Assembly: GCF_900129095.1 (NCBI RefSeq) | Contig: NZ_FQVA01000003.1 | Span: 334,166 to 398,165, forward strand | Source of the DNA: Microbulbifer donghaiensis | Lineage (GTDB): Bacteria > Pseudomonadota > Gammaproteobacteria > Pseudomonadales > Cellvibrionaceae | Direction of reading: 5' to 3' | Length of the DNA stretch: 64,000 nucleotides | Shown here: positions 29,327 to 38,444 of the stretch, one piece after another | Layout: every line of letters begins with the position of its first letter | How positions within the stretch are numbered: the stretch's first letter is position 1 | Translations under genes and position numbers: made by a program | Notes under the pieces: generated by a model | Databases searched by the model: none | What the model was told of the DNA's origin: nothing | The model's input: the letters and a program-made list of their open reading frames with translations, nothing else

Positions 29327-31471
29327 TCAGGCCAGGGCCCGGTCGTCGCGCTTCTCGAGACCAGTCGCCTCATCGCCATCCAGCAGCGGGAAATCGTCGT
29401 CACCCACTTCCGGCAACTCGACATCGTACAGATCGCCACTCTCCTCAACGGCCTCTTGTTCCGGCAGTTTGAAGCCGGCAACGGATTCACGCAGGGCGTT
29501 GGCGGTTTTGGCGAGGTTACCAATGGATTGGGCGGTGGCCTGGGTACCCGCAGAGGTCTGCGAGGTGATCTCCTGAATCACGTTCATCGTGTTGGAGATG
29601 TGGCCCGCGGACGAAGCCTGCTGGCGTGCCGCGTTGGAGATGTTCTGAATCAAGGATGCCAGGTTGGTCGATACCGTTTCGATCTCTTCCAGGGCAACAC
29701 CCGCGTCCTGGGCCAGACGGGCACCGCGCACCACCTCGGTGGTGGTCTGTTCCATCGACACAACCGCTTCGTTGGTGTCTGACTGAATCGCTTTTACCAG
29801 GCCTTCAATCTGCTTGGTCGCCGCGGCGGAGCGTTCCGCGAGGCGCTGTACCTCGTCCGCTACCACCGCGAAGCCGCGACCGGCGTCACCGGCCATACTC
29901 GCCTGAATGGCAGCGTTAAGGGCCAGGATGTTGGTCTGGTCGGCAATGTCGTTAATCAGGCTTACGATGTCACCAATCTCCTGGGAGGATTCACCCAGTC
30001 GCTTGATCCGTTTGGAGGTGTCCTGGATCTGCTCGCGGATGGTATCCATGCCCTTGATGGTGTTCTGTACCACCTTGGCACCATTGCTCGCGATCTGTAC
30101 CGAGCGCTCCGCTACCTGGGCCGATTCGGCGGCGTTCGCAGAAACCTGGTCGATGGTCACCGCCATCTCGTTCACCGCCGCGGATGCGCCGGCAATTTCC
30201 TGGGCCTGGTGCTCGGAGGCCTCGGCCAGGTGCAGGGCGGTCTGCTGGGTTTCCTGGGACAGGCCCGATACTTCCTGGGCCGCGCCGTTAATCCGCGATA
30301 CCAGGACCCGCAGCTGGTCGATCGTGTAGTTGATGGAGTCGGCGATCGCACCGGTAAAGGCTTCGGTTACCGTCGCGGAGGTGGTCAGGTCACCGTCCGC
30401 GAGATCGGCCAGCTCATCCAGCAGCTGCATAATGGCCTGCTGGTTGCGCTCGTTGGTGTCGGACTCTTCACGCAGGCTGCGGCGGGTACCGGAGAAAGCC
30501 GCGATCATCATGCCGAAGATCAGAAGCACGAACACACCGGCAATAATTGCGATCGTCTGGTTGTTCGGCTGACGTTCGCCGGAGAGGCTTACAATACGGT
30601 CATTCAGGGTACTGAGAGATTCCAGCAGCTGCGGTGACGACGCGATGATGCCGTCGGCAGCCTGGCGGGTGGCGAACAGCGCCGGGGTCGCCTCGAAGAT
30701 CTCGCGCACTGAAGAACTTACGAACTCAAACAGCTCGGTAATTTCGTCCAGGGATTCGCGGGCCTCTTCATCGGTCACGCGGGAGATCCCCATGACCACG
30801 TCACCGCCCTTCATGCCCTCTACGACTTTACCGAACAGGCTGGCGTCGGTGTTGAACTGGTCCGCGGCAGATTCGGCGTCATCACCGCCCTGCAGCATCT
30901 TGTCGATATTTCGCCCGATGCGCTCCGCGCGCCACACCTGCAGCTGGGCCTGTTCCACCTGGTTGGCCGGCGCGTTGTTGGCCAGCAGGATTTCCACGAT
31001 GTTGTTGTGCTCTGCCTGCAGTTCCGGCAGCGAGTCATTCAGGGTACTCGCCACATCGTTCAGGAAGATAATCGAGTCTTTGTTGCCTAGGATCGTATCC
31101 GCCTGTTCGCGCACCTGGCGCCAGATCTGACCGTAAGCCGCCAGTTCCGATTCGAGTGCGCGACGGGAGCTCGCATCCGCTCCCTGCAGCTGGTTCCAGG
31201 TGCTGGCCATCTGGCCGATTACCTTTTCCAGCTCGGCAAAAGCCTCTTCATCACCGGCGGTCGCTGCCGGCGCGTGTGACACCACCTGATAGGAGAGAGC
31301 GCGAAGTTCTGCGATTTGCTGCAGATACTCTTTATCGCGATCGCCCTGGGTCTGCACCAGGTAGATACTGACAATCAGCCCCGCCAGCGTGGCGAGTACC
31401 AGCAGACCCATAAACAACGCTGCAGGGTTACTGCGCAGCGCGGAAAAGGAACTCTGGGAGCCTGTTTTCAT
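29327..31471 (-). CDS. pilJ: Methyl-accepting chemotaxis protein PilJ
   Basis: The receptor of the Pil-Chp system, thought to sense pilin or pilus state at the inner membrane. Its 714 residues (682 in P. aeruginosa) show a first membrane helix (about 17-39), a periplasmic region with two PilJ-type helix bundles and a second membrane helix (about 305-325). A HAMP-like segment and a signalling domain follow, with the hairpin tip [17 protein letters not shown]. The ATG at 31471 has AGGAG upstream. No methyltransferase gene (pilK) follows, only 146 bp of non-coding DNA. Confidence 0.96.
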   Translation of the reverse strand: MKTGSQSSFSALRSNPAALFMGLLVLATLAGLIVSIYLVQTQGDRDKEYLQQIAELRALSYQVVSHAPAATAGDEEAFAELEKVIGQMASTWNQLQGADASSRRALESELAAYGQIWRQVREQADTILGNKDSIIFLNDVASTLNDSLPELQAEHNNIVEILLANNAPANQVEQAQLQVWRAERIGRNIDKMLQGGDDAESAADQFNTDASLFGKVVEGMKGGDVVMGISRVTDEEARESLDEITELFEFVSSSVREIFEATPALFATRQAADGIIASSPQLLESLSTLNDRIVSLSGERQPNNQTIAIIAGVFVLLIFGMMIAAFSGTRRSLREESDTNERNQQAIMQLLDELADLADGDLTTSATVTEAFTGAIADSINYTIDQLRVLVSRINGAAQEVSGLSQETQQTALHLAEASEHQAQEIAGASAAVNEMAVTIDQVSANAAESAQVAERSVQIASNGAKVVQNTIKGMDTIREQIQDTSKRIKRLGESSQEIGDIVSLINDIADQTNILALNAAIQASMAGDAGRGFAVVADEVQRLAERSAAATKQIEGLVKAIQSDTNEAVVSMEQTTTEVVRGARLAQDAGVALEEIETVSTNLASLIQNISNAARQQASSAGHISNTMNVIQEITSQTSAGTQATAQSIGNLAKTANALRESVAGFKLPEQEAVEESGDLYDVELPEVGDDDFPLLDGDEATGLEKRDDRALA

Positions 31472-31630
31472 AATTTACTCCTGGCGGACCTGTGCATCAG
31501 GCCAATTCTTCTTGTCACCACTTTAATTAACGCTTTGCCCGGAACGGCCCTCACAGCCATTGTGTGAATTACCACACCGTCGCCGGGCACCCCGGATTTT
31601 CCCCTAAGGAAACCAGAATGCCGCGCCCCA

Positions 31631-32170
31631 TCAATGAGCCGCGGCATCCATAAACTGAAAATCGCTGATCAGCGCCTGCATATCGAATACCAGCCAGCGA
31701 TCCTGCTGCAATACAAACTGGCCGTTCACCATCGGCGCAAAGGGCTCCGACAGATCGCCGGGCGCCCCCTTGGCATACTCGAGCACCAGATGCTGCATGC
31801 CGTGTAGCTCATCGACGATCAATCCGGCGTAAGTCTTGTCACGCTCCACCACCAGGACCCGGCGGCGCTGGCGCGGACCATTGAGATGACCGCCAAAGAA
31901 AGCGGCCAGATCGAACAACGGCAGCAGGCGACCACGCACGTTGGCCACACCGCGAACCCAGGGCTGAACGCCCGGAATGAACGTGTGCTGAGGCACCTCA
32001 AGCAATTCCACCACATCGTCCATTGACGCGACGAAGCGGTGCCCCAACAGGGAGAAACCGACACCGGTCCAGTAGGGTTTTACTTCCTGGCGGCCGGGCA
32101 AGCCGGCGGCCTGCGCCTTGGCGCGTCTGGCGATATCAACCAGTGCGAGATAGGGAGTCTGTGACGGCAC
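31631..32170 (-). CDS. pilI: CheW-like adaptor PilI
   Basis: Couples PilJ to ChpA. The 179 residues form a CheW domain with the typical core PWVRGVANVRGRLLPLFDL. The start is GTG (reading MPSQTPYLALVDI), matching the N-terminus of known PilI. It is 17 bp after pilH and is followed by a 159-bp gap before pilJ. Confidence 0.95.
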   Translation of the reverse strand: MPSQTPYLALVDIARRAKAQAAGLPGRQEVKPYWTGVGFSLLGHRFVASMDDVVELLEVPQHTFIPGVQPWVRGVANVRGRLLPLFDLAAFFGGHLNGPRQRRRVLVVERDKTYAGLIVDELHGMQHLVLEYAKGAPGDLSEPFAPMVNGQFVLQQDRWLVFDMQALISDFQFMDAAAH

Positions 32171-32187
32171 TCGTCTGCAGTTGGCCG

Positions 32188-32550
32188 TTAGGCCAACACC
32201 TCCTCAATGGTACCCAGCAACTTGCTCTCGTCCACCGGCTTGGTCAGGTAGGCACGAGCACCCTGGCGCATACCCCAGACACGGTCGGTATCCTGGTCCT
32301 TGGTAGTGACCATGATGATCGGAATGCCGGCGGTGTTGCCATCCTTACTCAGCTGCCTGGTGGCCTGAAAACCATTGAGACCCGGCATCACGATATCCAT
32401 AAGGATCACGTCCGGGCGCTGCTCGCGCGCCACATCGACGCCACTTTCACCGTTGGTGGCGGCGATCACGGCGTGGCCGTTCTTTTCCAGAATCGTGGTC
32501 AGCTTGTGCGTTTCCGTTGGAGAGTCGTCGACGATTAATACTCTTGCCAT
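32188..32550 (-). CDS. pilH: Response regulator PilH
   Basis: A stand-alone CheY-like receiver of 120 residues. The phospho-acceptor Asp lies in VILMDIVMPGLNGFQATRQ (about residue 52), with the acidic pair in VDDSPTE and Lys in TKPVDESK. In P. aeruginosa PilH dampens the pathway and acts with PilU and PilT-linked retraction. It lies 256 bp after pilG, a wide gap for an operon. Confidence 0.97.
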   Translation of the reverse strand: MARVLIVDDSPTETHKLTTILEKNGHAVIAATNGESGVDVAREQRPDVILMDIVMPGLNGFQATRQLSKDGNTAGIPIIMVTTKDQDTDRVWGMRQGARAYLTKPVDESKLLGTIEEVLA

Positions 32551-32806
32551 TTGTCCCCCGCGACATTTTCTCGTCCGTTACAGCAGCGGGTATTACCCGC
32601 GCCGCGCTGGTTTGTTGTATTTATTAGCAGGCGGCATTCCAGACATGCGCCCACCTCACTTCTCAGCAGATTAACCGCTCCCACCGCACCCGTCAGGCAG
32701 CGGAAGGGGGCCCCGCCAATTCATCGCTGCACCCCACTCAAGGAGTGGTCGCGCACTTCCGGCTTGCGGGCGATTCCGACAAAGTCAAGATTCGCCCCGC
32801 CCCAGC

Positions 32807-33202
32807 TCAGGCCGCGTGATGCGGCTTGGCATGCGCAGAAATTGCGCCAAGCAGCTCGCTTTTGCTGAACGGCTTGGTTAAATATTGATCGCAGCCGACG
32901 ACACGCCCTTTGGCCTTGTCAAACAGGCCGTCCTTGCTCGACAGCATCACCACCGGCGTCGAACGGAATTCGCTGTTGTTCTTGATCAGCGCGCAGGTCT
33001 GGTAACCATCCAAGCGCGGCATCATGATATCGACAAAAATAATATCCGGACGGGAGTCGGCAATTTTCGCCAGCGCATCGAATCCGTCGGTCGCGGTGAC
33101 AACCGTGCAACCTGCCTTTTGCAGCAGAGTCTCGGCGGTGCGACGAATGGTCTTGCTGTCGTCGATCACCATCACCGTCAGGCTTTCCCAGTTAAGCTCC
33201 AT
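32807..33202 (-). CDS. pilG: Response regulator PilG
   Basis: A CheY-like receiver of 131 residues that promotes pilus extension and cAMP signalling in P. aeruginosa. It is very close to known PilG: VMVIDDSKTIRRTAETLL, then IIFVDIMMPRLDGYQTCAL with the phospho-acceptor Asp (about 58) and YLTKPFSKSELLGAI. It is the first gene of the pil-chp operon and divergent from gshB. Confidence 0.97.
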   Translation of the reverse strand: MELNWESLTVMVIDDSKTIRRTAETLLQKAGCTVVTATDGFDALAKIADSRPDIIFVDIMMPRLDGYQTCALIKNNSEFRSTPVVMLSSKDGLFDKAKGRVVGCDQYLTKPFSKSELLGAISAHAKPHHAA

Positions 33203-33564
33203 AGTGATATTGAATCCCCTGAATTACTTATTTTCGGGCACACCTGAAAATGCTGTCATAAGTGCCCTTTGTTCAACCACTTGCAGGGTCTGGACGCCTC
33301 GGTTGGCCAAGGTCGCACATAGGGACGAACTTTTATCACAGAACCCTTCGCGAATCTACCGAAGCCAGCGGACTTGCGGCACCATCGTACATTTTATCGC
33401 CAGACTGTCATGCGACTCGCACCTATAACGGTTAAACAGTTGCACCGATGGCAGGCTGCTCTTACCTTATCCAGCCGTCGGACCTGCAACCGTTTCGGCA
33501 AGTCACTGCACGCCTGGCAGTCGCAGCGCATGTTCGAGAATTTCCAACCAGCACGGATACCGGT
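33203..33564. other. 362-bp divergent pilG/gshB intergenic region
   Basis: No gene is supportable. The region should carry the promoters of the pil-chp operon and of gshB. A TTTTC(G)GG/CC(T)GAAAA inverted repeat (about 33232-33251) lies about 30 bp upstream of pilG and could be an operator or leader hairpin. A TATAAC at 33424-33429 is a possible -10 for gshB, but without a properly spaced -35. Confidence 0.5.
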
Positions 33565-34521
33565 ATGAGTTACTCCCTCGGCGTGGTGATGGATCCCATC
33601 GCCAATATTCATTTCAAGAAAGACACCACACTGGCGATGTTACAGGCCGCGCAGCGCAGCGGTTTTGAACTGTTCTATTTCGAGCAGGGCGACCTGTTCC
33701 TGGATTGCGGACGCGCCATGGGACGCGGTCGCCCGTTGCAGGTGTTCGACGACCCGGAGCACTGGTTTGAAGTTGGGCAAAGCGCCGAACTGGCCCTGGG
33801 CGGCCTCGACGCCATTCTTATGCGGGTAGACCCACCTTTCGACAATGAGTATGTCTACTCGACTTATATTCTGGAGGCGGCGGAGCGCGAGGGCGCCCTG
33901 GTTGTGAACAAACCGCAGGCGCTGCGCGACTGCAACGAAAAGATTTTTGCCACCAGTTTTCCACAGTGCTGTCCGCCTCTGATTGTCAGCCGCGACATGC
34001 ACAAGCTGCGTGAATTTCACCACCAACACCGCGACGTCATTTTCAAACCGCTTGACGGCATGGGCGGCACAGGCGTTTTCCATTGCAAACCGGACGGGGC
34101 CAATCTGGGCGCAATCCTGGAAATGCTCACCGAGCACGGGCGCAAACAGATCATGGGCCAGCGCTATATTCCGGAAATCAAGAACGGCGACAAGCGCATC
34201 CTGGTTGTGGACGGCGAAGCAGTTCCCTATTGCCTCGCGCGCATCCCCGAGGCCGGTGAAACCCGCGGCAACCTGGCCGCCGGTGGCCGCGGCGAGGCGC
34301 GTCCGCTGACCGACCGCGACCGCTGGATTGTCGAGCAGGTGGCACCGACCTTGAAGGAAAAGGGGCTGCTTTTTGTCGGCCTGGACGTCATCGGCGAATA
34401 TTTGACCGAAATCAACGTCACCAGCCCCACCTGTGTGCGCGAGATCGACGCCGCATTCGGCACGGATATCGCCGGCCAGCTGATGAGCGCCATCACAGAC
34501 CGGCTGGCACAAAAAGGGTAA
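33565..34521 (+). CDS. gshB: Glutathione synthetase
   Basis: Joins gamma-glutamylcysteine and glycine with ATP, the last step of glutathione synthesis. The frame is open from 33448, but MSYSLGVVMDPIANIHFKKD at 33565 is the conserved start, giving 318 residues. The ATP-grasp features are visible: FKPLDGMGGTGVF, MGQRYIPEIKNGDKR and the C-terminal GLDVIGEYLTEINVTSPT. It sits beside pilG and before tonB3 exactly as in P. aeruginosa. Confidence 0.97.
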   Translation: MSYSLGVVMDPIANIHFKKDTTLAMLQAAQRSGFELFYFEQGDLFLDCGRAMGRGRPLQVFDDPEHWFEVGQSAELALGGLDAILMRVDPPFDNEYVYSTYILEAAEREGALVVNKPQALRDCNEKIFATSFPQCCPPLIVSRDMHKLREFHHQHRDVIFKPLDGMGGTGVFHCKPDGANLGAILEMLTEHGRKQIMGQRYIPEIKNGDKRILVVDGEAVPYCLARIPEAGETRGNLAAGGRGEARPLTDRDRWIVEQVAPTLKEKGLLFVGLDVIGEYLTEINVTSPTCVREIDAAFGTDIAGQLMSAITDRLAQKG

Positions 34522-34586
34522 ACTGGGTGGCCGTTGTCAGCGAGCGGGCTGAGCGGAACAAGAGCAGTAGCCACAAATAAAGAACA

Positions 34587-35495
34587 ATGAATTCCACCGC
34601 CAACACCACGCAACTTCAGGCCGCCCAGCAAGACCGCCTTGTGTTTGCCCTGTTCCTCGCCTGCGCTTTCCATGCGCTGGTAATCTTCGGCGTCGCCTTT
34701 GCCGCCCCCGAGGGCCGGCAGGCACCGCCGACACTGGAGGTAACACTGGCGCAACACCACACCGCCGAGGCGCCCGAAGATGCCGACTACCTGGCCCAGC
34801 ACAATCAGCAGGCCAGCGGCACCGCCGACACCCCCAAAGAGCTGTCCAGCAATCGCCGCGCCGAATTTGCCGATACCGCAATCCGCGATGTGAACCCACT
34901 GCCACAACAACAGACTGCGCGGCCAGCGGAGCAGCGGCGCCAACTGGTAACGACGATTGGCGAAAGCCCCCAGCAGGCCCCGGAGCTGCCGGCCGAGGAT
35001 AAACCGTCGGAGGAAAAGCGTGGCGACGCCCCCAACGATCTGCCGCTGACCAACCCCGAGATCGCCAGCCTGCAGGCGCGCCTGGACAAGATTCGCCAGA
35101 CCATTGCCCAGCGCCCGCGCGTGCGGCGACTGACCTCTGTCGCGACCAAGGCCTCCGTCGATGCCGCCTACCTGCACGACTGGCGCCAGAAAGTCGAGGC
35201 TGTGGGGAATGACAACTTTCCCGAAGAGGCCCTGCAGCAGCAGATCACCGGCAGCCTGCGCATGATGGTACGACTGCTGCCAACTGGGGCAGTTGAAGAC
35301 GTGGTGATACTGGAATCCTCCGGTGAGCCCATTCTGGACGACGCAGCACAGCAGATAATTCGCCTGGCCGCACCCTTCGCCCCCTTCCCCACGGAAATCC
35401 GCAAGGAGGCCGATCGCCTCGAGATCATCCGCACCTGGCACTTCGAGATGACCGGTTTTTCCACTGCGGCCGGCGGCACGCCCAGGCGCGGCTAA
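34587..35495 (+). CDS. tonB3: TonB-family energy transducer (TonB3-like)
   Basis: A 302-residue periplasm-spanning protein. It has one N-terminal membrane helix (about 12-35, RLVFALFLACAFHALVIFGV), a Pro/Glu/Ala-rich linker with a helical segment (about 145-180) and a C-terminal TonB fold (about 215-295, LPTGAVEDVVILESSGEPILD). TonB proteins carry proton-motive energy to outer-membrane receptors. In P. aeruginosa the homologue in this position, between gshB and algH, is needed for twitching motility. No receptor gene is nearby. Confidence 0.87.
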   Translation: MNSTANTTQLQAAQQDRLVFALFLACAFHALVIFGVAFAAPEGRQAPPTLEVTLAQHHTAEAPEDADYLAQHNQQASGTADTPKELSSNRRAEFADTAIRDVNPLPQQQTARPAEQRRQLVTTIGESPQQAPELPAEDKPSEEKRGDAPNDLPLTNPEIASLQARLDKIRQTIAQRPRVRRLTSVATKASVDAAYLHDWRQKVEAVGNDNFPEEALQQQITGSLRMMVRLLPTGAVEDVVILESSGEPILDDAAQQIIRLAAPFAPFPTEIRKEADRLEIIRTWHFEMTGFSTAAGGTPRRG

Positions 35496-35535
35496 ACTTT
35501 CCATTCTGCGCCCGCAATCCAATGACTTTGATCCT

Positions 35536-36120
35536 ATGCACAACAGCAACATTGATAGCGACCTGACTCACGGCAGCCTGCGCGGCCAGTTTCTCCTGGC
35601 CATGCCGGGCATGCAGGATTCGCGCTTCAAGCAGACCATCGCTTTTATGGTCGAGCACACCGGTGAAGGTGCCATGGGAATCGTTATCAACACCCCGAGC
35701 AAGGTGCACTGGAAGGAAGTGTTCGCCCAGCTGTCGCTGAACGACGCCAGCCTGCGCGGCGACGAAACGGTGCTGCTGGGCGGCCCCATGTCCCCCGAGC
35801 AGGGCTTCGTCCTGCACGGTGCCGGCATGAAGTTTGATTCAACGATAGAGGTCAGTGACGACATCAGCCTCACCGCCTCGAAAGATATCCTCGAGTCCCT
35901 GGCCGCCGGCCGCGGCCCGGATGACGTGCTGCTGGCGCTCGGCTACGCCGGCTGGGGACCGGGGCAATTGGAAGAGGAGCTGGTGGATAACGCCTGGCTG
36001 ACCCTGCCGGCGGAGCCTGAAATCCTGTTCGCCACACCCTGGCAAAAGCGCTGGCACACGGCCGCGGCGCGCCACGGAATCGATCTGGCCGGTATCGGCT
36101 CCCAGTCCGGCCACGCCTGA
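35536..36120 (+). CDS. yqgE: YqgE/AlgH family protein (UPF0301)
   Basis: A 194-residue cytoplasmic protein of the UPF0301 family, whose biochemical role is not settled; the Pseudomonas name AlgH reflects an alginate link. Conserved segments are GQFLLAMPGMQDSRF near the N-terminus, GAMGIVINTPS and LLGGPMSPEQGFVLH. The gene ends 7 bp before ruvX, and the pair is joined in most gammaproteobacteria. Confidence 0.95.
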   Translation: MHNSNIDSDLTHGSLRGQFLLAMPGMQDSRFKQTIAFMVEHTGEGAMGIVINTPSKVHWKEVFAQLSLNDASLRGDETVLLGGPMSPEQGFVLHGAGMKFDSTIEVSDDISLTASKDILESLAAGRGPDDVLLALGYAGWGPGQLEEELVDNAWLTLPAEPEILFATPWQKRWHTAAARHGIDLAGIGSQSGHA

Positions 36121-36127
36121 AGTCGCC

Positions 36128-36547
36128 ATGGACAAGCCCATCACCGCCCTCGCCTTCGATTTCGGCACTCGCTCGATAGGCCTGGCATTCGGCCAGAGCC
36201 TGACCGGTAGTGCGCGGGAACTGCCGCCGCTGCCGGCCCGAGACGGCAAACCGGACTGGGACCAGGTGCAACGACTGGTGGACGAGTGGCGACCACACTA
36301 CCTGCTGGTAGGCCTGCCGCTAAACATGGACGGCAGCGAAAGTGAGTTTGGCGCCCGTGCACGCAAATTCGGCCAGCGCTTGCACGGTCGCACCGGATTG
36401 CCGGTGGAATATGTGGACGAGCGCCTCAGTACGCGCGCCGCCAAGGAGGAGGCCTTCGAGCGCGGCCACAAGGGCAACTACGCCCGCGACCCGGTCGACT
36501 CCATCGCGGCGCGTATCATTCTCGAAGACTGGCTGCGCTCGCGCTAG
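36128..36547 (+). CDS. ruvX: Holliday junction resolvase-like RuvX/YqgF
   Basis: An RNase H-fold nuclease implicated in processing the 5' end of pre-16S rRNA and possibly in recombination. The 139 residues show the first catalytic Asp in [16 protein letters not shown], the [13 protein letters not shown] segment, [11 protein letters not shown] and the final Asp in [13 protein letters not shown]. The gene lies just after yqgE, with 7 bp between them. Confidence 0.95.
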   Translation: MDKPITALAFDFGTRSIGLAFGQSLTGSARELPPLPARDGKPDWDQVQRLVDEWRPHYLLVGLPLNMDGSESEFGARARKFGQRLHGRTGLPVEYVDERLSTRAAKEEAFERGHKGNYARDPVDSIAARIILEDWLRSR

Positions 36548-36580
36548 CGGACTGCGACAGTCACGAGCCCCCCTCTCTGT

Positions 36581-36586
36581 TAGAAT
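36581..36586 (+). promoter_or_regulatory. -10-like box upstream of hemC
   Basis: TAGAAT (five of six consensus matches) lies 31 bp before the hemC ATG in a 70-bp gap. No recognisable -35 is present, so this is tentative. Confidence 0.3.
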
Positions 36587-36617
36587 GGCCCACCCATTTC
36601 CCAACCGATCTAGCTGT

Positions 36618-37535
36618 ATGCCCATTTCACGCATCCGCATCGCCACCCGCGAGAGCGCCCTGGCCCTCTGGCAGGCCAATTACGTCAAGGACCGCCTGCA
36701 GCGGGAGCACCCACAACTGCAGATCGAACTGCTGCCGCTCACGAGCCGCGGCGACCAGCTGCTCAATATTCCGCTGGCCAAGGTCGGCGGCAAGGGCCTG
36801 TTCGTGAAGGAACTGGAAGTGGCCATGCTCGAGGAGCGAGCGGATATCGCCGTGCACTCGATGAAGGACGTGCCTATGGAGTTTCCGGACGGCCTGCACC
36901 TGTCGGTGATCTGCGAACGGGAAGACCCGCGCGACGCCTTTGTCAGCAATCACTACGCTACGCTCGACGAATTACCGCAGGGCGCCGTGGTCGGCACCTC
37001 CAGCCTGCGCCGCCAGTGCCAGATCCTCGCGCGCCGGCCGGACCTGCAAGTGAAATTCCTGCGCGGCAACGTCAACACGCGCCTGGCCAAGCTGGACGCG
37101 GGCGAATTCGACGCCATCATCCTGGCCTCCGCCGGGCTGCTGCGACTGGAGATGCGCGAGCGCATCCGCGATTTTCTGGCCCCGGAAATTCTGCTGCCCG
37201 CCGGAGGCCAGGGTGCCGTCGGTATCGAATGCCGCCGCGACACCGAACTGGAAGCCCTGCTGCAGCCGCTGCACTGCGCCGACACCGCCGCGCGGCTGAC
37301 GGCAGAGCGCGCGCTGGTCAAACGCCTCAATGGCGGCTGCCAGGTGCCCATCGGCTGTTACGCCGAATTGAATGAAGGCCAGCTTTGGCTGCGCGGGCTG
37401 GTGGGCAGCCCCGACGGCCAGACAATGGTGCAGGCGGAAAGCCGCGGTGCGGCGGCCGATGGCGAGGCACTGGGCACGGCCCTGGCCGAGGAGCTGCTGT
37501 CCGCCGGCGCCGACAAGATTCTCGCCGCGATCTGA
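36618..37535 (+). CDS. hemC: Porphobilinogen deaminase (hydroxymethylbilane synthase)
   Basis: Joins four porphobilinogen molecules into hydroxymethylbilane. The frame is open from inside ruvX, but the conserved start [20 protein letters not shown] is at 36618, giving 305 residues. Cofactor attachment is by the Cys in [14 protein letters not shown] (about residue 241). The [13 protein letters not shown] and [13 protein letters not shown] segments are hallmarks. It is followed 13 bp later by hemD. Confidence 0.97.
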   Translation: MPISRIRIATRESALALWQANYVKDRLQREHPQLQIELLPLTSRGDQLLNIPLAKVGGKGLFVKELEVAMLEERADIAVHSMKDVPMEFPDGLHLSVICEREDPRDAFVSNHYATLDELPQGAVVGTSSLRRQCQILARRPDLQVKFLRGNVNTRLAKLDAGEFDAIILASAGLLRLEMRERIRDFLAPEILLPAGGQGAVGIECRRDTELEALLQPLHCADTAARLTAERALVKRLNGGCQVPIGCYAELNEGQLWLRGLVGSPDGQTMVQAESRGAAADGEALGTALAEELLSAGADKILAAI

Positions 37536-37548
37536 ATCCGGGATTCCC

Positions 37549-38319
37549 ATGGAAAGCACCTTGCACGGCAAGCGCATCCTGGTCACCAGGCCGGCACACC
37601 AGTGTCGGATCTGGTGCCAGCTATTGCAGGCGACGGGTGCCGACGTGGATATTGTCCCGATGCTGGCCATAGTGCCGGTCGAAAACGGCCCGCAGCTGCA
37701 GGCAATCAAAAAGCAGATCCTCGATTTTGATCAGGTCGAACACGCCATTTTCGTGTCGCAGAACGCGGTGCGCATCGGCCTTGACTGGCTGGAGAACTAC
37801 TGGCCGCAGCTGCCACAGGGACCACGCTACTACGCCATCGGCGCCGCCACCGCGCGCGCGCTCCGCGAGCGCGGCGTCGATTGTGCCAGCGACGGCGACA
37901 GCATGGACTCGGAAGCCCTGCTGGCACTGCCATTGCTGCAGCAGGTGGCCGACCAGCGCATCCTGATTTTCCGCGGCAGCGGCGGGCGCACATTGATTGG
38001 GGAAACCCTGCGCCAAAGAGGCGGGCGCGTCGACTACTGCGAGCTCTATCACCGCAGCCTGCCCGCCAACGCGGCCGGCGATCTGGCGGCCTACACCGCA
38101 CAACCAGACGCGATTACCGTGCACAGCGGTGAGACACTCGCCAACCTGGCCCAATGTATCCGCGCGAGCAAGCAAGACAAGCTGTTCGATGTGCCGACGG
38201 TCTGCCCCAGTCAGCGTGTCGCCGACCAGGCCCAGGCGCTCGGTTTCAGCCACTGTCACGCTGCGCGCAACGCCGGAGACACGGCGATGCTGGAAGCACT
38301 GCAGACCGCCCTGAACTGA
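37549..38319 (+). CDS. hemD: Uroporphyrinogen-III synthase
   Basis: Cyclises hydroxymethylbilane to uroporphyrinogen III with ring-D inversion. The start MESTLHGKRILVTRPAHQ at 37549 gives 256 residues; the open frame upstream overlaps hemC and is not needed. The family is poorly conserved, but the ILVTRP start, the FVSQNAVRIGLDWL segment, YAIGAATARAL and the ILIFRGSGGRTLIGETL region are recognisable. The place between hemC and hemX settles the call. Confidence 0.95.
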   Translation: MESTLHGKRILVTRPAHQCRIWCQLLQATGADVDIVPMLAIVPVENGPQLQAIKKQILDFDQVEHAIFVSQNAVRIGLDWLENYWPQLPQGPRYYAIGAATARALRERGVDCASDGDSMDSEALLALPLLQQVADQRILIFRGSGGRTLIGETLRQRGGRVDYCELYHRSLPANAAGDLAAYTAQPDAITVHSGETLANLAQCIRASKQDKLFDVPTVCPSQRVADQAQALGFSHCHAARNAGDTAMLEALQTALN

Positions 38320-38403
38320 GCTGGGCAAACACTTTATTCGCCCGGCAAGAGCAAAAAATTTTAAAAGGGCGCCATACGTCGTATAAAGCGTGCCGTCTCT
38401 CGC

Positions 38404-38409
38404 TATAAT
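38404..38409 (+). promoter_or_regulatory. -10 box TATAAT upstream of hemX
   Basis: A perfect TATAAT lies 36 bp before the hemX ATG in the 125-bp hemD-hemX gap. The -35 region is weak. It may give hemXY a promoter separate from hemCD. Confidence 0.35.
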
Positions 38410-38444
38410 TTGACGACAAATTCTACCCCTTGCGCCGCCAAACC

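Noticed and set aside
36342-36617. N-terminal extension of HemC into ruvX
   Set aside because: The conserved HemC N-terminus begins at 36618, and the extension is an out-of-frame reading of ruvX.
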